Shown: positions 37,109 to 46,210, numbered from the stretch's first letter. The stretch: DNA of 64,000 nucleotides from Paraburkholderia gardini (GCF_907164575.1 NZ_CAJQYY010000018.1:1-64000), one strand, 5' to 3'. Translations and numbers: made by a program. Notes: generated from the letters alone by a model not told the origin.

Positions 37109-37500
37109 TCTTCCCTGATCCGAAAGACTTCGACGCCGACGGCATCGCAGTCCGGATACACATCCGGCTTTTCTGTCGAAATGCGTGCCGCGCGCACCTG
37201 CGGATGCGCGAGCATGGTCTTGACGAGATCATCGCAGAGCGTTTCCTGCAGATGAATGTGGCCCTGTTCGACGCGACGTGCGATGGTCGAGCGCATGAAG
37301 TCATAGTCGACGACTTCGCTCAATCTGTCCGCTACGGGCGTGGACAGTGCGAGCGGCACGTATAACTCCACGTTGATCACGACGCGCTGCTCGCCGCGCT
37401 TCTCGAAGTCATGCACGCCGATGTTGATATGCACTTCGTAATTGCGCAGAAAGAGCCGGCGACAGTCGGCGAGACGGGGATGCGAGAGAGCGTCGAGCAT
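37105..37500 (-). CDS. folB: Dihydroneopterin aldolase
   Basis: Cleaves (and epimerises) 7,8-dihydroneopterin in folate synthesis. 131 residues, with the family motifs [21 protein letters not shown] (substrate Glu) and [23 protein letters not shown] (catalytic Lys in the EKP motif). About 15 residues of extra N-terminus ([15 protein letters not shown]) precede the fold. It lies 81 bp behind a PTR1-like reductase gene on the same strand, making a two-gene pterin unit. Confidence 0.95.
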   Translation of the reverse strand: MLDALSHPRLADCRRLFLRNYEVHINIGVHDFEKRGEQRVVINVELYVPLALSTPVADRLSEVVDYDFMRSTIARRVEQGHIHLQETLCDDLVKTMLAHPQVRAARISTEKPDVYPDCDAVGVEVFRIRED

Positions 37501-37581
37501 GATCGTTCCAGTGTCGATAGAAGCGTGCGGACACGCAAGGAGCGCTTCGTACGGCGAAGGTCTGAAAGCCTTCGCGTGCGT

Positions 37582-38406
37582 TCAGGCGCCCGTCAAAAAC
37601 ATTACGTCGCGCGGCAGCGGCACGAGATGCTGGCCGCCGTCGACGACCAGCGTCGAACCCGTCACACCCTGCGCATCCGCGAGATACAGCGCAGCCGCGA
37701 CCAGATCCTCCGGACGCGAAGCCCGGCCAAGCGGTGTGACCGCATGCGACTCGGCGAAACCCTGCGGCGTTTGATCGGCGGATTGCAGCGTAAGCCCTGG
37801 CGCGAGCCCGACCACGCGCAGCTTCGGCGCGAGCGCCTGCGCGAGCGCGACGGTTGCTGTCTGCAGCGCCGCCTTCAGCACCGTATATGAAAGATAGTCC
37901 GGATTCATGTTGTACAGCTTCTGGTCCAGCACGTTGATGACGCAGCCGCGCAGCGATTCGTCGCTGCACGCGGCTTGCGGCGTCGCTTCATGCAACATGC
38001 GCGCCAGCACGAGCGGCGCCGCCAGGTTGATCGCCGTGAGGTGCAGCAACCGTTCATAGCCGACGTCGTTCGCCGCGTCTTCAACAAAGAGCGACGCGTT
38101 GTTGATCACACACGCGGGACGCCCGAGCGTGGCAATGCAATCCGGTACCAGCTTCAGGACCTGTGCTTCGTCGGCGAAATCCGCGTGGAGCGCGACCGCA
38201 CGACGGCCGAGCGCGACGATCTCCTCGACCACTTCATCCGCTTCCTCGCGGGACGCGCCGTAATGCACGGCCACGTCCCAGCCTTTCGACGCGAAGCCGA
38301 TGGCGAGCGCGCGGCCGATCCGACGGGCGGCGCCGGTGATCAGGACGACGCGCGCGGGGATGCCGTGGGCGCTGCCGACGTGTGAAGTGCTGGAAGAGTC
38401 GGTCAT
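37582..38406 (-). CDS. Short-chain dehydrogenase, pteridine reductase (PTR1/FolM-like)
   Basis: A 274-residue SDR. The cofactor loop is TGAARRIG (residues 24-31), the TGxxxRxG form typical of pteridine reductases, suited to NADPH. The catalytic residues appear as Asp161 (VLDQKLYN), Tyr174 and Lys178 (DYLSYTVLK). The Asp-Tyr-Lys spacing of 13 and 4 equals that of trypanosomatid PTR1 (Asp181, Tyr194, Lys198; family knowledge). A dihydrofolate or dihydromonapterin reductase role is therefore likely, in line with folB downstream. The ATG at 38406 stands only 7 bp from the divergent methyltransferase start, so the two promoters must overlap the opposite genes. Confidence 0.9.
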   Translation of the reverse strand: MTDSSSTSHVGSAHGIPARVVLITGAARRIGRALAIGFASKGWDVAVHYGASREEADEVVEEIVALGRRAVALHADFADEAQVLKLVPDCIATLGRPACVINNASLFVEDAANDVGYERLLHLTAINLAAPLVLARMLHEATPQAACSDESLRGCVINVLDQKLYNMNPDYLSYTVLKAALQTATVALAQALAPKLRVVGLAPGLTLQSADQTPQGFAESHAVTPLGRASRPEDLVAAALYLADAQGVTGSTLVVDGGQHLVPLPRDVMFLTGA

Positions 38407-38413
38407 TTACAAT

Positions 38414-39607
38414 ATGCGGATGAATCCGAAAGCTCACGAACACGATAGTTTACCTGCTCCTGGCCCGGCTGCGCTTGCGCAATCGGAGGCGCTGGTCGCG
38501 CAGATCCGCGCGGAGATCGACGCGAACGGCGGCTGGCTGCCGTTTCAGCGCTACATGGAGCGTGCGCTGTACGCACCGGGTCTTGGCTATTACAGCGGCG
38601 GCGCGATGAAGTTTGGGCGCCGCGCAGAGGACGGCAGCGATTTCGTCACCGCGCCCGAACTGTCACCGCTTTTCGCCGCGACGCTCGCACGACCCGTGGC
38701 GGAGACGCTGGCCGCAAGCGGCACGCGTGCCGTGATGGAATTCGGCGCCGGCACCGGCAAACTCGCGGCAGGGCTTCTAAATGAACTTGCGGCACAGGAC
38801 GTCGAATTCGATACGTATTCGATCGTCGATCTGTCGGGCGAGTTGCGTGAGCGTCAGCGCGCGACGATCGAAGCGGAAGCGCCCGCGCTGGCTGCGAAGG
38901 TGCGCTGGCTGGATGCATTGCCCGAGCGCTTCGAGGGTGTCGTGATGGGCAACGAAGTGCTCGACGCGATGCCGGTGCGGCTCTTTGCCCGTACCGATGG
39001 CGTGTGGCATGAGCGCGGCGTGACCTGGCGCGATGGTGCGTTGACGTTCGAGGACCGGCCGGTTGGCGCGACTGCCGACATGGCCTTTCTCGATTCTCTC
39101 GAAGTGGAAGGCGACTACGTTGCTGAAACGCACGAGGCCGCGCTGGCCTTTACGCGGACGATCTGCATGATGCTTGAGCGTGGCGCCGCGTTTTTTATCG
39201 ACTACGGTTTTCCGCGCCACGAGTATTACCATGCGCAGCGCGCGCAGGGGACGTTGATGTGTCACTACCGGCATCGTGCGCATGGTGATCCGTTTTTGTA
39301 TCCCGGGTTGCAGGACATTACCGCGCACGTCGAGTTTTCTGGCATCGCTGAAGCGGGTGTCGATACGGGGGCCGATCTGCTTGGGTATACGTCACAGGCG
39401 AGGTTTCTGCTGAATGCCGGCATTACCGATGCGCTTGGCGATCTCGATCCTTCGGATATCAAGCGGTATCTGCCTGCGGCGAATGCAGTGCAGAAGCTGC
39501 TCTCTGAAGCCGAGATGGGAGAGCTTTTCAAGGTGATCGCGTTTTCGCGCGGCATCGATGAAGGGATTGCCGCGTTTGCGGGCGGCGACCGGTCACATTC
39601 GCTTTGA
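38414..39607 (+). CDS. MidA/NDUFAF7-like SAM-dependent protein methyltransferase
   Basis: 397 residues (395 if the second ATG at 38420 is used). Family core: GGWLPFQRYMERALYAPGLGYYSGG, FVTAPELSPLF, the SAM-binding MEFGAGTGKLAAGLL and VVMGNEVLDAMPVRLF. The mitochondrial homologue NDUFAF7/MidA methylates an arginine of a complex I subunit and is needed for complex I assembly. The bacterial members are assumed to methylate the corresponding subunit (inference from homology). An NDUFA9-like gene lies about 3 kb further on. Followed after 10 bp by the DUF2905 gene, probably in one transcript. Confidence 0.92.
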   Translation: MRMNPKAHEHDSLPAPGPAALAQSEALVAQIRAEIDANGGWLPFQRYMERALYAPGLGYYSGGAMKFGRRAEDGSDFVTAPELSPLFAATLARPVAETLAASGTRAVMEFGAGTGKLAAGLLNELAAQDVEFDTYSIVDLSGELRERQRATIEAEAPALAAKVRWLDALPERFEGVVMGNEVLDAMPVRLFARTDGVWHERGVTWRDGALTFEDRPVGATADMAFLDSLEVEGDYVAETHEAALAFTRTICMMLERGAAFFIDYGFPRHEYYHAQRAQGTLMCHYRHRAHGDPFLYPGLQDITAHVEFSGIAEAGVDTGADLLGYTSQARFLLNAGITDALGDLDPSDIKRYLPAANAVQKLLSEAEMGELFKVIAFSRGIDEGIAAFAGGDRSHSL

Positions 39608-39617
39608 GCGCGATGCC

Positions 39618-39812
39618 ATGATCCGCTGGTTACTCACGACTTTTATTGCTGTGGCCGTTTTGTCCAGGTGCTGGCCGTGGCTCAGGAAGGTTGGCATCGG
39701 GAGATTGCCAGGGGATGTCACCCTCAGGTTTGCTGGGAAAGAGTACCCTTTTCCCTTCATGTCTACTTTGGTCCTGAGTCTGGTTTTGTCTTTTATCGTT
39801 CGGATGGTTTGA
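39618..39812 (+). CDS. DUF2905-family small membrane protein
   Basis: A 64-residue inner-membrane protein with two hydrophobic helices (MIRWLLTTFIAVAVLSRCWPW and MSTLVLSLVLSFIVRMV). Between them lies the family signature GRLPGDVTLRFAGKEYPFPF. Function unknown in all members. Only 10 bp after the methyltransferase stop, so co-transcribed. Its last codons (GTT-TGA) coincide with the left tip of the 855-bp palindrome. Confidence 0.88.
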   Translation: MIRWLLTTFIAVAVLSRCWPWLRKVGIGRLPGDVTLRFAGKEYPFPFMSTLVLSLVLSFIVRMV

Positions 39813-40661
39813 GGTTTTTTTTTGCCCCTTTGGCGGGGCGGCATTTCCGCTTTTTCGTGCCGAAGCTGTGTGTTTGCTTTGGCCTTTCCTTGTATTCATG
39901 TCGGTCTATTAGCGTCGCCCCTGTGCGGGGCGGCACATACTTTTCTTTGGCTTGCCAAAGAAAAGTAGGCAAAAGAAAGGCGCTCCGACAACTCATCTTT
40001 TCCTGGTGTGTCATCGCCGGGGAATGGCAACCCACGAAGTGTCGCCCCCACACTTCACACGGCATCGGTCCCCGCGCGATTCCGTCCCGCGCGCGGTCCA
40101 TGTCCGTGACAAAGCAGTCATCCACCCGACTCCGCGCTACGCGCATCGCCGACCGGCATAACGCTCTCCGGGCGTTCGCGCTGGCGCCGGCATCCGCACT
40201 CGCACTCGCACGCGTGCACACATTTGCAAACGCACTCACATCTGCAATCGCAATCGCGCGCTCAATCGCAATCGGCGATCGCCGGCCCCTGATGCCGGCG
40301 CCATCGAGCGGCCACTCCGCGACGCGCGTAGCGCGGAGTGGGATGAATGAGCCCTGTGTCACGGGCGGTGCTGTGCGGGAGATCAGATCGTGCGCGGACC
40401 AGCGCGGCCTGGAGCTCGAGGGCGACGCCTCACGGGGTGCCATTCCCGACGAATGACGCACCAGGAAAAGGTGAGTTTTCGAAGCGCCTTTCTTTTGCCT
40501 ACTTTTCTTTGGCAAGACAAAGAAAAGTAGGTGCCGCCCCGCACAGGGGCAACACTAATAGACCGACACGAATGCAAGGAAAGGCCAAAGCAAACACACA
40601 GCTTCGGCACGAAAAACCCAAAATGCCGCCCCGCCAAAGGGGCAAAAGCAAACCCCTAAAC
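39807..40661. repeat. 855-bp near-palindromic element between convergent genes
   Basis: Two arms of about 220 bp (39807-40033 and about 40436-40661) are inverted copies, roughly 90% alike by eye. The pairing continues more weakly inward (CACTCCGCGCTACGCGC-like dyad at 40129-40146 / 40322-40340). The centre has short iterations such as GCACTC and GCAATC. Each arm contains its own hairpins (GCCCCTTTGGCGGGGC; CTTTTCTTTGGC / GCCAAAGAAAAG). The outer tips GTTTGAGG and GTTTAGGG contain the last Val codon and stop codon of the DUF2905 and cca genes. No ORF inside looks real. Probably a non-autonomous repeat or paired intergenic repeat, also acting as a terminator. Confidence 0.88.
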
Positions 40662-41897
40662 AGATTCACCGAGAGCCAAAGCAACCCCCCGAACCCTCTC
40701 CTGCCGAACGGCATCTTTAATCAGAGAAGGCCGGTCAGCAAACCGGCTGGCAACCGCCCCTCCATCCACAGCTCGCGCAGCAACAAGCGCGATACGCAGC
40801 CGCTCAGCCTGCGGATACTCCCGCGTCTCAAACCCCAGCCGACCACGCGCATCGGCTTCACATGCCTGCAACGCCTCGGCAAACCGCGCGGGTTTCCTCA
40901 ACGCATCGCATCGCTCGAACAACCGCACAAGCCCGGCCGGCCCGGTCTCCATCACGCGATGAATATTCCCATGCTCACGCGCCACCAGCACCGCCAGATC
41001 GCGACACTCATTCGGCACCCGCAACCGCTCGCACAAAGGCTTCAGCAAATCGACACTACGCCCCTCGTGCCCAATATGCCGCGGCAACACATCCTCAGGC
41101 GTCGTCGCCTTGCCAAGATCATGCGTCAACGCAGCAAACCGGACCGTCAACGCGTAACCCTGCGCGGCAGCATGATCCAGAACCATCATCACATGCACGC
41201 CCGTATCGACCTCGGGGTGGTAATCCGCGCGCTGCGGCACGCCAAACAGCGCATCGATCTCCGGCAACACGCGCGCCAGCGCGCCGCATTCCCGCAACAG
41301 TTCAATCATCCGCGAGGGCTTCTGCTCCATCAATCCGCGTGACACTTCCTGCCACACGCGCTCCGGTACCAGTGCATCCACCTCGCCCGCCACCACCATC
41401 CTCTGCATCAGCGCCATCGTCTCCGGCGCAACAGTGAAACCGGCAAAGCGCGCCGCAAACCGCGCAATGCGCAAGATCCGCACCGGGTCCTCAAGAAACG
41501 CATCGCTGACATGCCGGAACACGCGATTGCGCACATCAGCCTGTCCGTTGAACGGATCGATCACGGGACCGGCAAGCTCGCCGTCAGGACGCACCTCGCG
41601 CGCCATCGCATTGATCGTCAGATCGCGTCGCGCCAGATCCTCCTCAAGCGTCACATCCGGCGCGTAGAAAAACTGGAAGCCGTGGTAACCCGCCGCTGTC
41701 TTGCGCTCGGTGCGCGCAAGCGCATATTCCTCATGCGTCTGCGGATGCAGGAACACAGGAAAATCCTTGCCGACAGGTCGAAAACCCTGTGCCACCATCT
41801 GCTCGGGCGTCGCGCCAACCACCACGTAATCGCGGTCCTTGACGGGCACGCCCAGCAATTCGTCGCGAATCGCGCCGCCCACGGCGTAGATATTCAT
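40656..41897 (-). CDS. cca: Multifunctional CCA-adding tRNA nucleotidyltransferase with HD domain
   Basis: Builds or repairs the 3' CCA of tRNA. 413 residues, matching the E. coli multifunctional form. The class II nucleotidyltransferase head is MNIYAVGGAIRDELLG with metal ligands Asp21 and Asp23 (KDRDYVVVG) and the RRDLTINAMA motif. An HD phosphohydrolase domain follows (VRFAALTHDLGKATTP; REHGNIHRV). ATG at 41897 overlaps the stop of the upstream GST gene (ATGA), so translation is coupled. The final Val-stop codons lie in the right tip of the 855-bp palindrome. Confidence 0.96.
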   Translation of the reverse strand: MNIYAVGGAIRDELLGVPVKDRDYVVVGATPEQMVAQGFRPVGKDFPVFLHPQTHEEYALARTERKTAAGYHGFQFFYAPDVTLEEDLARRDLTINAMAREVRPDGELAGPVIDPFNGQADVRNRVFRHVSDAFLEDPVRILRIARFAARFAGFTVAPETMALMQRMVVAGEVDALVPERVWQEVSRGLMEQKPSRMIELLRECGALARVLPEIDALFGVPQRADYHPEVDTGVHVMMVLDHAAAQGYALTVRFAALTHDLGKATTPEDVLPRHIGHEGRSVDLLKPLCERLRVPNECRDLAVLVAREHGNIHRVMETGPAGLVRLFERCDALRKPARFAEALQACEADARGRLGFETREYPQAERLRIALVAARAVDGGAVASRFADRPSLIKDAVRQERVRGVALALGESV

Positions 41898-42541
41898 GCG
41901 CAAACGTCGTAGTGCGGCACGCGATGTGTCTCACGCAACGCGTCATCGATCCACGCGCGTACGGCCGGATGCTCTGTCACGCGGCGCGCGTAAGCAGCGG
42001 CACCCGCGGAAAGCGCAGGCTGCCATGTGTTGAAGCGCATCACGACCGGTGCGTACATCGCGTCCGCAATGCTGAAGTCGCCAAACAGGAACGGGCCGCC
42101 ATGCTGCGCGATGCAGTCGCACCACAGGGCGTCGACGCGTGCGATATCCGCAAGCGCTTCCGGCGTCGCGCCCTTGCCCGGAAACGACGCGCGGATGTTC
42201 ATCCACATCGACGAACGCAGCCCGACAAAACCGGAGTGCATCTCGGCGCTCACGCTGCGCGCCTGCGCACGCGTGGCCGGGTCGCGCGGCCACATCGCAT
42301 GCTGCGCAAACTGCTCGGCAAGCGTCTCGCAGATGGCAAGCGAATCCCACACGTGTACGTTGTCGTCGGTGATCAGGCACGGCACCTTGCCCGACGGCGA
42401 AAGCGCAAGAATCGACGTCGTCGAATCCGCCTCCTGCAATTCGATCGTGCGCTCCTCGAAGGGAACGCCGAAATGCTTCAGCACCAGCCACGGCCGCATC
42501 GACCACGACGAATAGTTCTTGTCGCCAATAACGAGTTTCAT
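41894..42541 (-). CDS. Glutathione S-transferase family protein
   Basis: 215 residues. Thioredoxin-like N-terminal domain starting MKLVIGDKNYSSWSMRPWLVL, with Ser in place of Cys/Tyr at the active site, then SPSGKVPCLITDD (cis-Pro loop) and DSLAICETLAE (gamma-glutamyl contact). The all-helical C-terminal domain contains FLFGDFSIADAMYAPVV, the family's helix-capping motif. Substrate unknown; this branch is common in proteobacteria. It overlaps cca by 4 bp (ATGA), an arrangement that points to coupled translation rather than shared pathway. Confidence 0.92.
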   Translation of the reverse strand: MKLVIGDKNYSSWSMRPWLVLKHFGVPFEERTIELQEADSTTSILALSPSGKVPCLITDDNVHVWDSLAICETLAEQFAQHAMWPRDPATRAQARSVSAEMHSGFVGLRSSMWMNIRASFPGKGATPEALADIARVDALWCDCIAQHGGPFLFGDFSIADAMYAPVVMRFNTWQPALSAGAAAYARRVTEHPAVRAWIDDALRETHRVPHYDVCA

Positions 42542-42568
42542 GCGTCTATCGATAAGTAAAAGTGAGAA

Positions 42569-43522
42569 TCACCGTCCCGCGCTCGCGCGGAACGCATTGA
42601 AGCGCGAACGCATCGAGGCGCCCGTCAGATACACCGGTGCAATCGTTTCGATACTCGCGGGCTCGATGTCGAGTTCGGGCGCAAGCGGCCCGCTCAGCAC
42701 GCTGTCCACTTTCATCGAATCAAGATTGTCGCGCGTGATCACGGGCTCGCCAGGCGCCATTTCGAACGTCATCGCCTGAAGCCGCGCGAGCGCTTCCGGC
42801 AAACGGATGATGCGCGCGTGACGCCCAATCACGTCGCCGCAGAATTTCACGAGCGCCTCCAGCGTGTATACGGTCGGCCCGCCAAGCTCGTACGTGCGGC
42901 CCGTGGCGGCATCGAGATCGAGCACGTTCGCGATCGCCTTCGCGACGTCGCCGACAAACACGGGCTGAAACTTCGCGTCGGGCATCGCAAGCGGAATCAT
43001 CGGGAAAACACGCTGCAGGAATGCAAACTTGTTCAGAAACGCATCCTCGGGTCCGAACACGACGGATGGCCGGAACACCGTGGTCGCCAGCGTCGACTGG
43101 CGCACGGCCTTCTCGCCGTCGCCCTTCGAGCGCAGATACATGCTCGGCCCTTTCGGGTCGGCGCCGATCGCGCTCATGTGGATCAGGCGATGCACGCCCT
43201 TGCCTTCGCAGGCAGTCACGATCTTTGCAGGCAGTTCGACATGCGCTTTCGCGAACGCTTCGCCGTACGGATTCGCGCGGCTCGCGTGCAGGGTGCCCAC
43301 GAGGTTGATCACGGCGTCGGCGTTTTCAACGAAGCTGGCAAGCTGCACCGGGTCGAATACGTCGACTTCGAGCACATCGACGGGCAACAGCGTGAGATGG
43401 CGGGCGTGATTTCGCCGGCGGGTGGCGATGCGCACGTCCTTGCCGAGCTCGACGAGCGCGTTGACGAGGTGGCTGCCGATGAATCCGGAACCGCCGATGA
43501 TCGCGATGGCTTGATGGCGCAT
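42569..43522 (-). CDS. Complex I NDUFA9-like NAD(P)-binding protein (atypical SDR)
   Basis: 317 residues starting MRHQAIAIIGGSGFIGSHLVNAL, with the GxxGxxG dinucleotide motif at 10-16 and RRRNHAR for the cofactor ribose. Downstream are VIHMSAIG-like HMSAIGADPKGPS and VFRPSVVFGPEDAFLNKF, typical of the NDUFA9/NAD-dependent epimerase group. The mitochondrial homologue is an accessory subunit of complex I; in bacteria the role is unproven, with lipid or quinone metabolism proposed. ATG at 43522 is chosen over an upstream reading for fit to the Rossmann strand. Lies between the GST and transglycosylase genes on the same strand. Confidence 0.9.
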   Translation of the reverse strand: MRHQAIAIIGGSGFIGSHLVNALVELGKDVRIATRRRNHARHLTLLPVDVLEVDVFDPVQLASFVENADAVINLVGTLHASRANPYGEAFAKAHVELPAKIVTACEGKGVHRLIHMSAIGADPKGPSMYLRSKGDGEKAVRQSTLATTVFRPSVVFGPEDAFLNKFAFLQRVFPMIPLAMPDAKFQPVFVGDVAKAIANVLDLDAATGRTYELGGPTVYTLEALVKFCGDVIGRHARIIRLPEALARLQAMTFEMAPGEPVITRDNLDSMKVDSVLSGPLAPELDIEPASIETIAPVYLTGASMRSRFNAFRASAGR

Positions 43523-43606
43523 TTTCGACTCCCTGGGTGGAAGCCGCGGCAACGGCTGGTGAAGCGGCCGCCGCGCAGCGAAGCGCGGCGGCGTGGCGCT
43601 GGCGTT

Positions 43607-45574
43607 TTATGGTGCGATGTAGCCCAGACGCACTTTCAGCGATTGCGGACGGCCTTCGAACAGTGCCGCATAGTAGACCGTGTTGGACAGCACATTCTTC
43701 ACGTAGTCGCGGGTTTCCTGGAACGGGATCGTCTCCGCGAAAATCGCGCCTTCAACGCCCCGTGGCAGATTCTGCTTCCACGCGCGCGGACGTCCTGGAC
43801 CGGCGTTGTAACCGGCCGTGGCCAGCACGGCGGACCCGTCGAACTGATTGTAGATCATCGACAGATAGTTGGTGCCGAGCAGGATGTTCGTGTCGATATC
43901 GTTCATCTGCGCGCGCGAAATCGTGCCAAGCCCGATCTTCTTCGCAACCAGTTGCGCGGTGCCCGGCATCAGTTGCATCAGGCCGCTCGCGCCGACCTCG
44001 GAGCGCGCGTTCATGATGAAACGCGATTCCTGGCGGATCAGCCCGTACGCCCATTCGACGTCGAGCCCCGTGGACTGCGCGTCGCGCTCGACGATATCGC
44101 GGAACGGCGACAGGTAACGCAGCGAGAAGTCGTGCTCTGTCTTCGTGCGGTCGGCGGTGTTCACCGCGCGGTCGTACAGTTCGATGCGCCGGGCGTATTC
44201 CGCCGCCGCGATGAGCTGGCGGTCGGTCATGGTGCGCAGCGGCCAGTTCCATTCGCGATTGCCTTCAAGACGCAGGTTCAGCGCGTAAAAACGTTGTGCG
44301 AGCGCGAAACCCGGCGTCTTGCCGGCCTGCTCGACTTCGGCGTCGGTCACGGTGGTTTTCGGCGGCACGGTGATCTTCTGGCCGAGTTCCTCGGCAGCGA
44401 GCTGACCGTAGAAGTTATAGCCCGCCGCGATCTGCTCGAATTCCTGGTTCGCCGCGACCGTGTCGCCGCCCTGCTTCAGCGCGCGCGCGTGCCAGTAGAT
44501 CCACGAAGGTTGCGCGCGCAGCGAAGCCGGCATCTGCTCGATCGACCAGCGCACCATCGTCCAGTCGCCCGCGAGCAACGCCATGCGGGTGCGCCATTCG
44601 TACGCCGGGTTCGAAAGCGGTGCATTCGCCGAGAGCCGGTACCAGTCGACCGCGGCCGGCATCTGCTTCGCTGCCGCCTGATAGGCGATCGTGCCCCAGC
44701 CGATCGCGCGCTCGGGCGTGGTGAGCGACGGCGCCACCGTGGCAAACGTCGAAGCCGCCATCGCCGGATCGTTGCGCGCCATGCGCGTGATCGCGAGCAG
44801 CGCCAGCTGGTGCGACTGCGGATCCGGCCCGACGCCGCGCGCGAGCAGCAGCGGCGGCGTGCTGGCCGCCTGGCCGAACAGCACCGGATCGGGACGCTGG
44901 TTGCCGAGCGCGTCGACGAGCTTCGCGCCCGTGTTCGTGTAGTTCTGCTCGTAGGCGAGACGGATCTGCTGCCACACGTCGTCGGTGGAGAACTGCTGGC
45001 TGATCGCAAGCGAGGTGATCAGGTCGACGCAGCCGTCGCCGTACTGTTTCGGATCGACGAGCAGCGCGCGTGCCGCATCGGCGACGTTTTCGCCGCGCGC
45101 CGCGCGCGATTCGAGCGCGTAGCACTTCACCTGCGTATCGTCGTTCAGCACGAAACGCGCGTACTGCTGGTCGAAATCGCGCCAGTCGTGACGCGCGCCG
45201 AGCACGACGAGATAGTCGTTGCGCATGCGATCGGCAATCGCCTGACCATCGTACTTCTGCAGGAACGACAGCACCGGCGCGTCCGGCGCGTCGATGCGCG
45301 CGTGGCCGGACCCGTCGAAGAGCTGCGGCTTCAGCGTGAAGTACTCGAGATACGACGGCGCGGGATAGTCGGGAATCATGCTCGCCAGTTGCGCGGCGCG
45401 CGGCGCATCGTTATTGCGCGCTGCTTCGCGAAGCTGGATGAAGGTCTGATCGTCCGGTGTGAGCTGGGTGAAGGCGACAGGTCGGACGGCGGACGCCGTG
45501 CCACACGCGACGAGTGCCGCGGCAGCCAGCGCAGAACCGGCCGCGCGATATACTCGAAAGAGGCGTTTGGACAT
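43607..45574 (-). CDS. Lytic murein transglycosylase, Slt70-like lipoprotein
   Basis: 655 residues. N-terminal signal with a lipobox (AAAALVACG). A long alpha-superhelical middle (about 40-470) follows, then the SLT catalytic domain. There the catalytic Glu516 sits in YGLIRQESRF, followed by SEVGASGLMQLMPGTAQ and ATAGYNAGPGRPRAW. It cleaves peptidoglycan to 1,6-anhydromuropeptides in the periplasm for remodelling and recycling. Start at 45574 by the signal peptide (MSKRLFRVYRAAGSALA). Divergent from the cycloligase gene, with only 20 bp between the start codons. Confidence 0.95.
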   Translation of the reverse strand: MSKRLFRVYRAAGSALAAAALVACGTASAVRPVAFTQLTPDDQTFIQLREAARNNDAPRAAQLASMIPDYPAPSYLEYFTLKPQLFDGSGHARIDAPDAPVLSFLQKYDGQAIADRMRNDYLVVLGARHDWRDFDQQYARFVLNDDTQVKCYALESRAARGENVADAARALLVDPKQYGDGCVDLITSLAISQQFSTDDVWQQIRLAYEQNYTNTGAKLVDALGNQRPDPVLFGQAASTPPLLLARGVGPDPQSHQLALLAITRMARNDPAMAASTFATVAPSLTTPERAIGWGTIAYQAAAKQMPAAVDWYRLSANAPLSNPAYEWRTRMALLAGDWTMVRWSIEQMPASLRAQPSWIYWHARALKQGGDTVAANQEFEQIAAGYNFYGQLAAEELGQKITVPPKTTVTDAEVEQAGKTPGFALAQRFYALNLRLEGNREWNWPLRTMTDRQLIAAAEYARRIELYDRAVNTADRTKTEHDFSLRYLSPFRDIVERDAQSTGLDVEWAYGLIRQESRFIMNARSEVGASGLMQLMPGTAQLVAKKIGLGTISRAQMNDIDTNILLGTNYLSMIYNQFDGSAVLATAGYNAGPGRPRAWKQNLPRGVEGAIFAETIPFQETRDYVKNVLSNTVYYAALFEGRPQSLKVRLGYIAP

Positions 45575-45594
45575 CGTTGTTTCTGGAGCGGAAA

Positions 45595-46200
45595 TTGAAG
45601 CCAAGCATAGCACGCAACCCCCACGCGAAATCGAAAAAGGAACTGCGCGCAACACTGCTCAAAGCCCGTCTCGATGCGGCTCGCGAACCCGCGCACGCAC
45701 TCGCGTTAAAGCATCGGGTGCTGCAGACACTGGAACGATATTCGCCTGCATGTGTGGGGTTCTACTGGCCGCTCGCGGGCGAGTTCGATGCGCGCGAAGC
45801 GATCGCCGAATGGCTCGCCGCCGATGCAAAACGCGAGGCCGGCCTGCCCGTGATTCACAGCGTGTATTCGCCGCTCGCGTTTCACGCGTGGACGCCGGAC
45901 ATGGCGATGAAAACGGGCCATCACCGTATTCCCGAGCCGGAGTCGGGCCGCGACGTCACGCCCGACCTGCTGCTGATTCCCTGTGTGGGTTTCGACGAAG
46001 ACGCGTTCCGGCTCGGCTACGGCGGCGGCTATTACGACCGCACGCTGGCGGCGTGGGCGGGCGCGGTGCGGCCGGTGACGGTCGGCATCGCGTACGAAGC
46101 CTGCCGCACGGACACGATCCCGCGCGAGGCGCACGACATCCCGCTCGACGCGGTCATCACGGAGCGCGCCCGCTATCCGGAGCGAACCGCCGCGGACTGA
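45595..46200 (+). CDS. 5-formyltetrahydrofolate cyclo-ligase
   Basis: Converts 5-formyl-THF to 5,10-methenyl-THF with ATP. 201 residues. The family pattern KKELRATLLKARLDA appears at the N-terminus, and the C-terminal signature DLLLIPCVGFDEDAFRLGYGGGYYDRTL holds the ATP/folate site. I choose the TTG at 45595 as start: GGAG lies 7 bases before it, and the resulting KPSIARNPHAKSKKELR begins at the right place; the ATG at 45514 lies inside the opposite gene's 5' end. The use of TTG may keep expression low. Confidence 0.9.
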   Translation: MKPSIARNPHAKSKKELRATLLKARLDAAREPAHALALKHRVLQTLERYSPACVGFYWPLAGEFDAREAIAEWLAADAKREAGLPVIHSVYSPLAFHAWTPDMAMKTGHHRIPEPESGRDVTPDLLLIPCVGFDEDAFRLGYGGGYYDRTLAAWAGAVRPVTVGIAYEACRTDTIPREAHDIPLDAVITERARYPERTAAD

Positions 46201-46210
46201 TCGCCGCGCG

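Noticed and set aside
42818..45598. A 926-residue open frame on the plus strand
   Set aside because: Shadow of the NDUFA9-like and transglycosylase genes on the minus strand; Arg/His-rich, with no domain or start signal.
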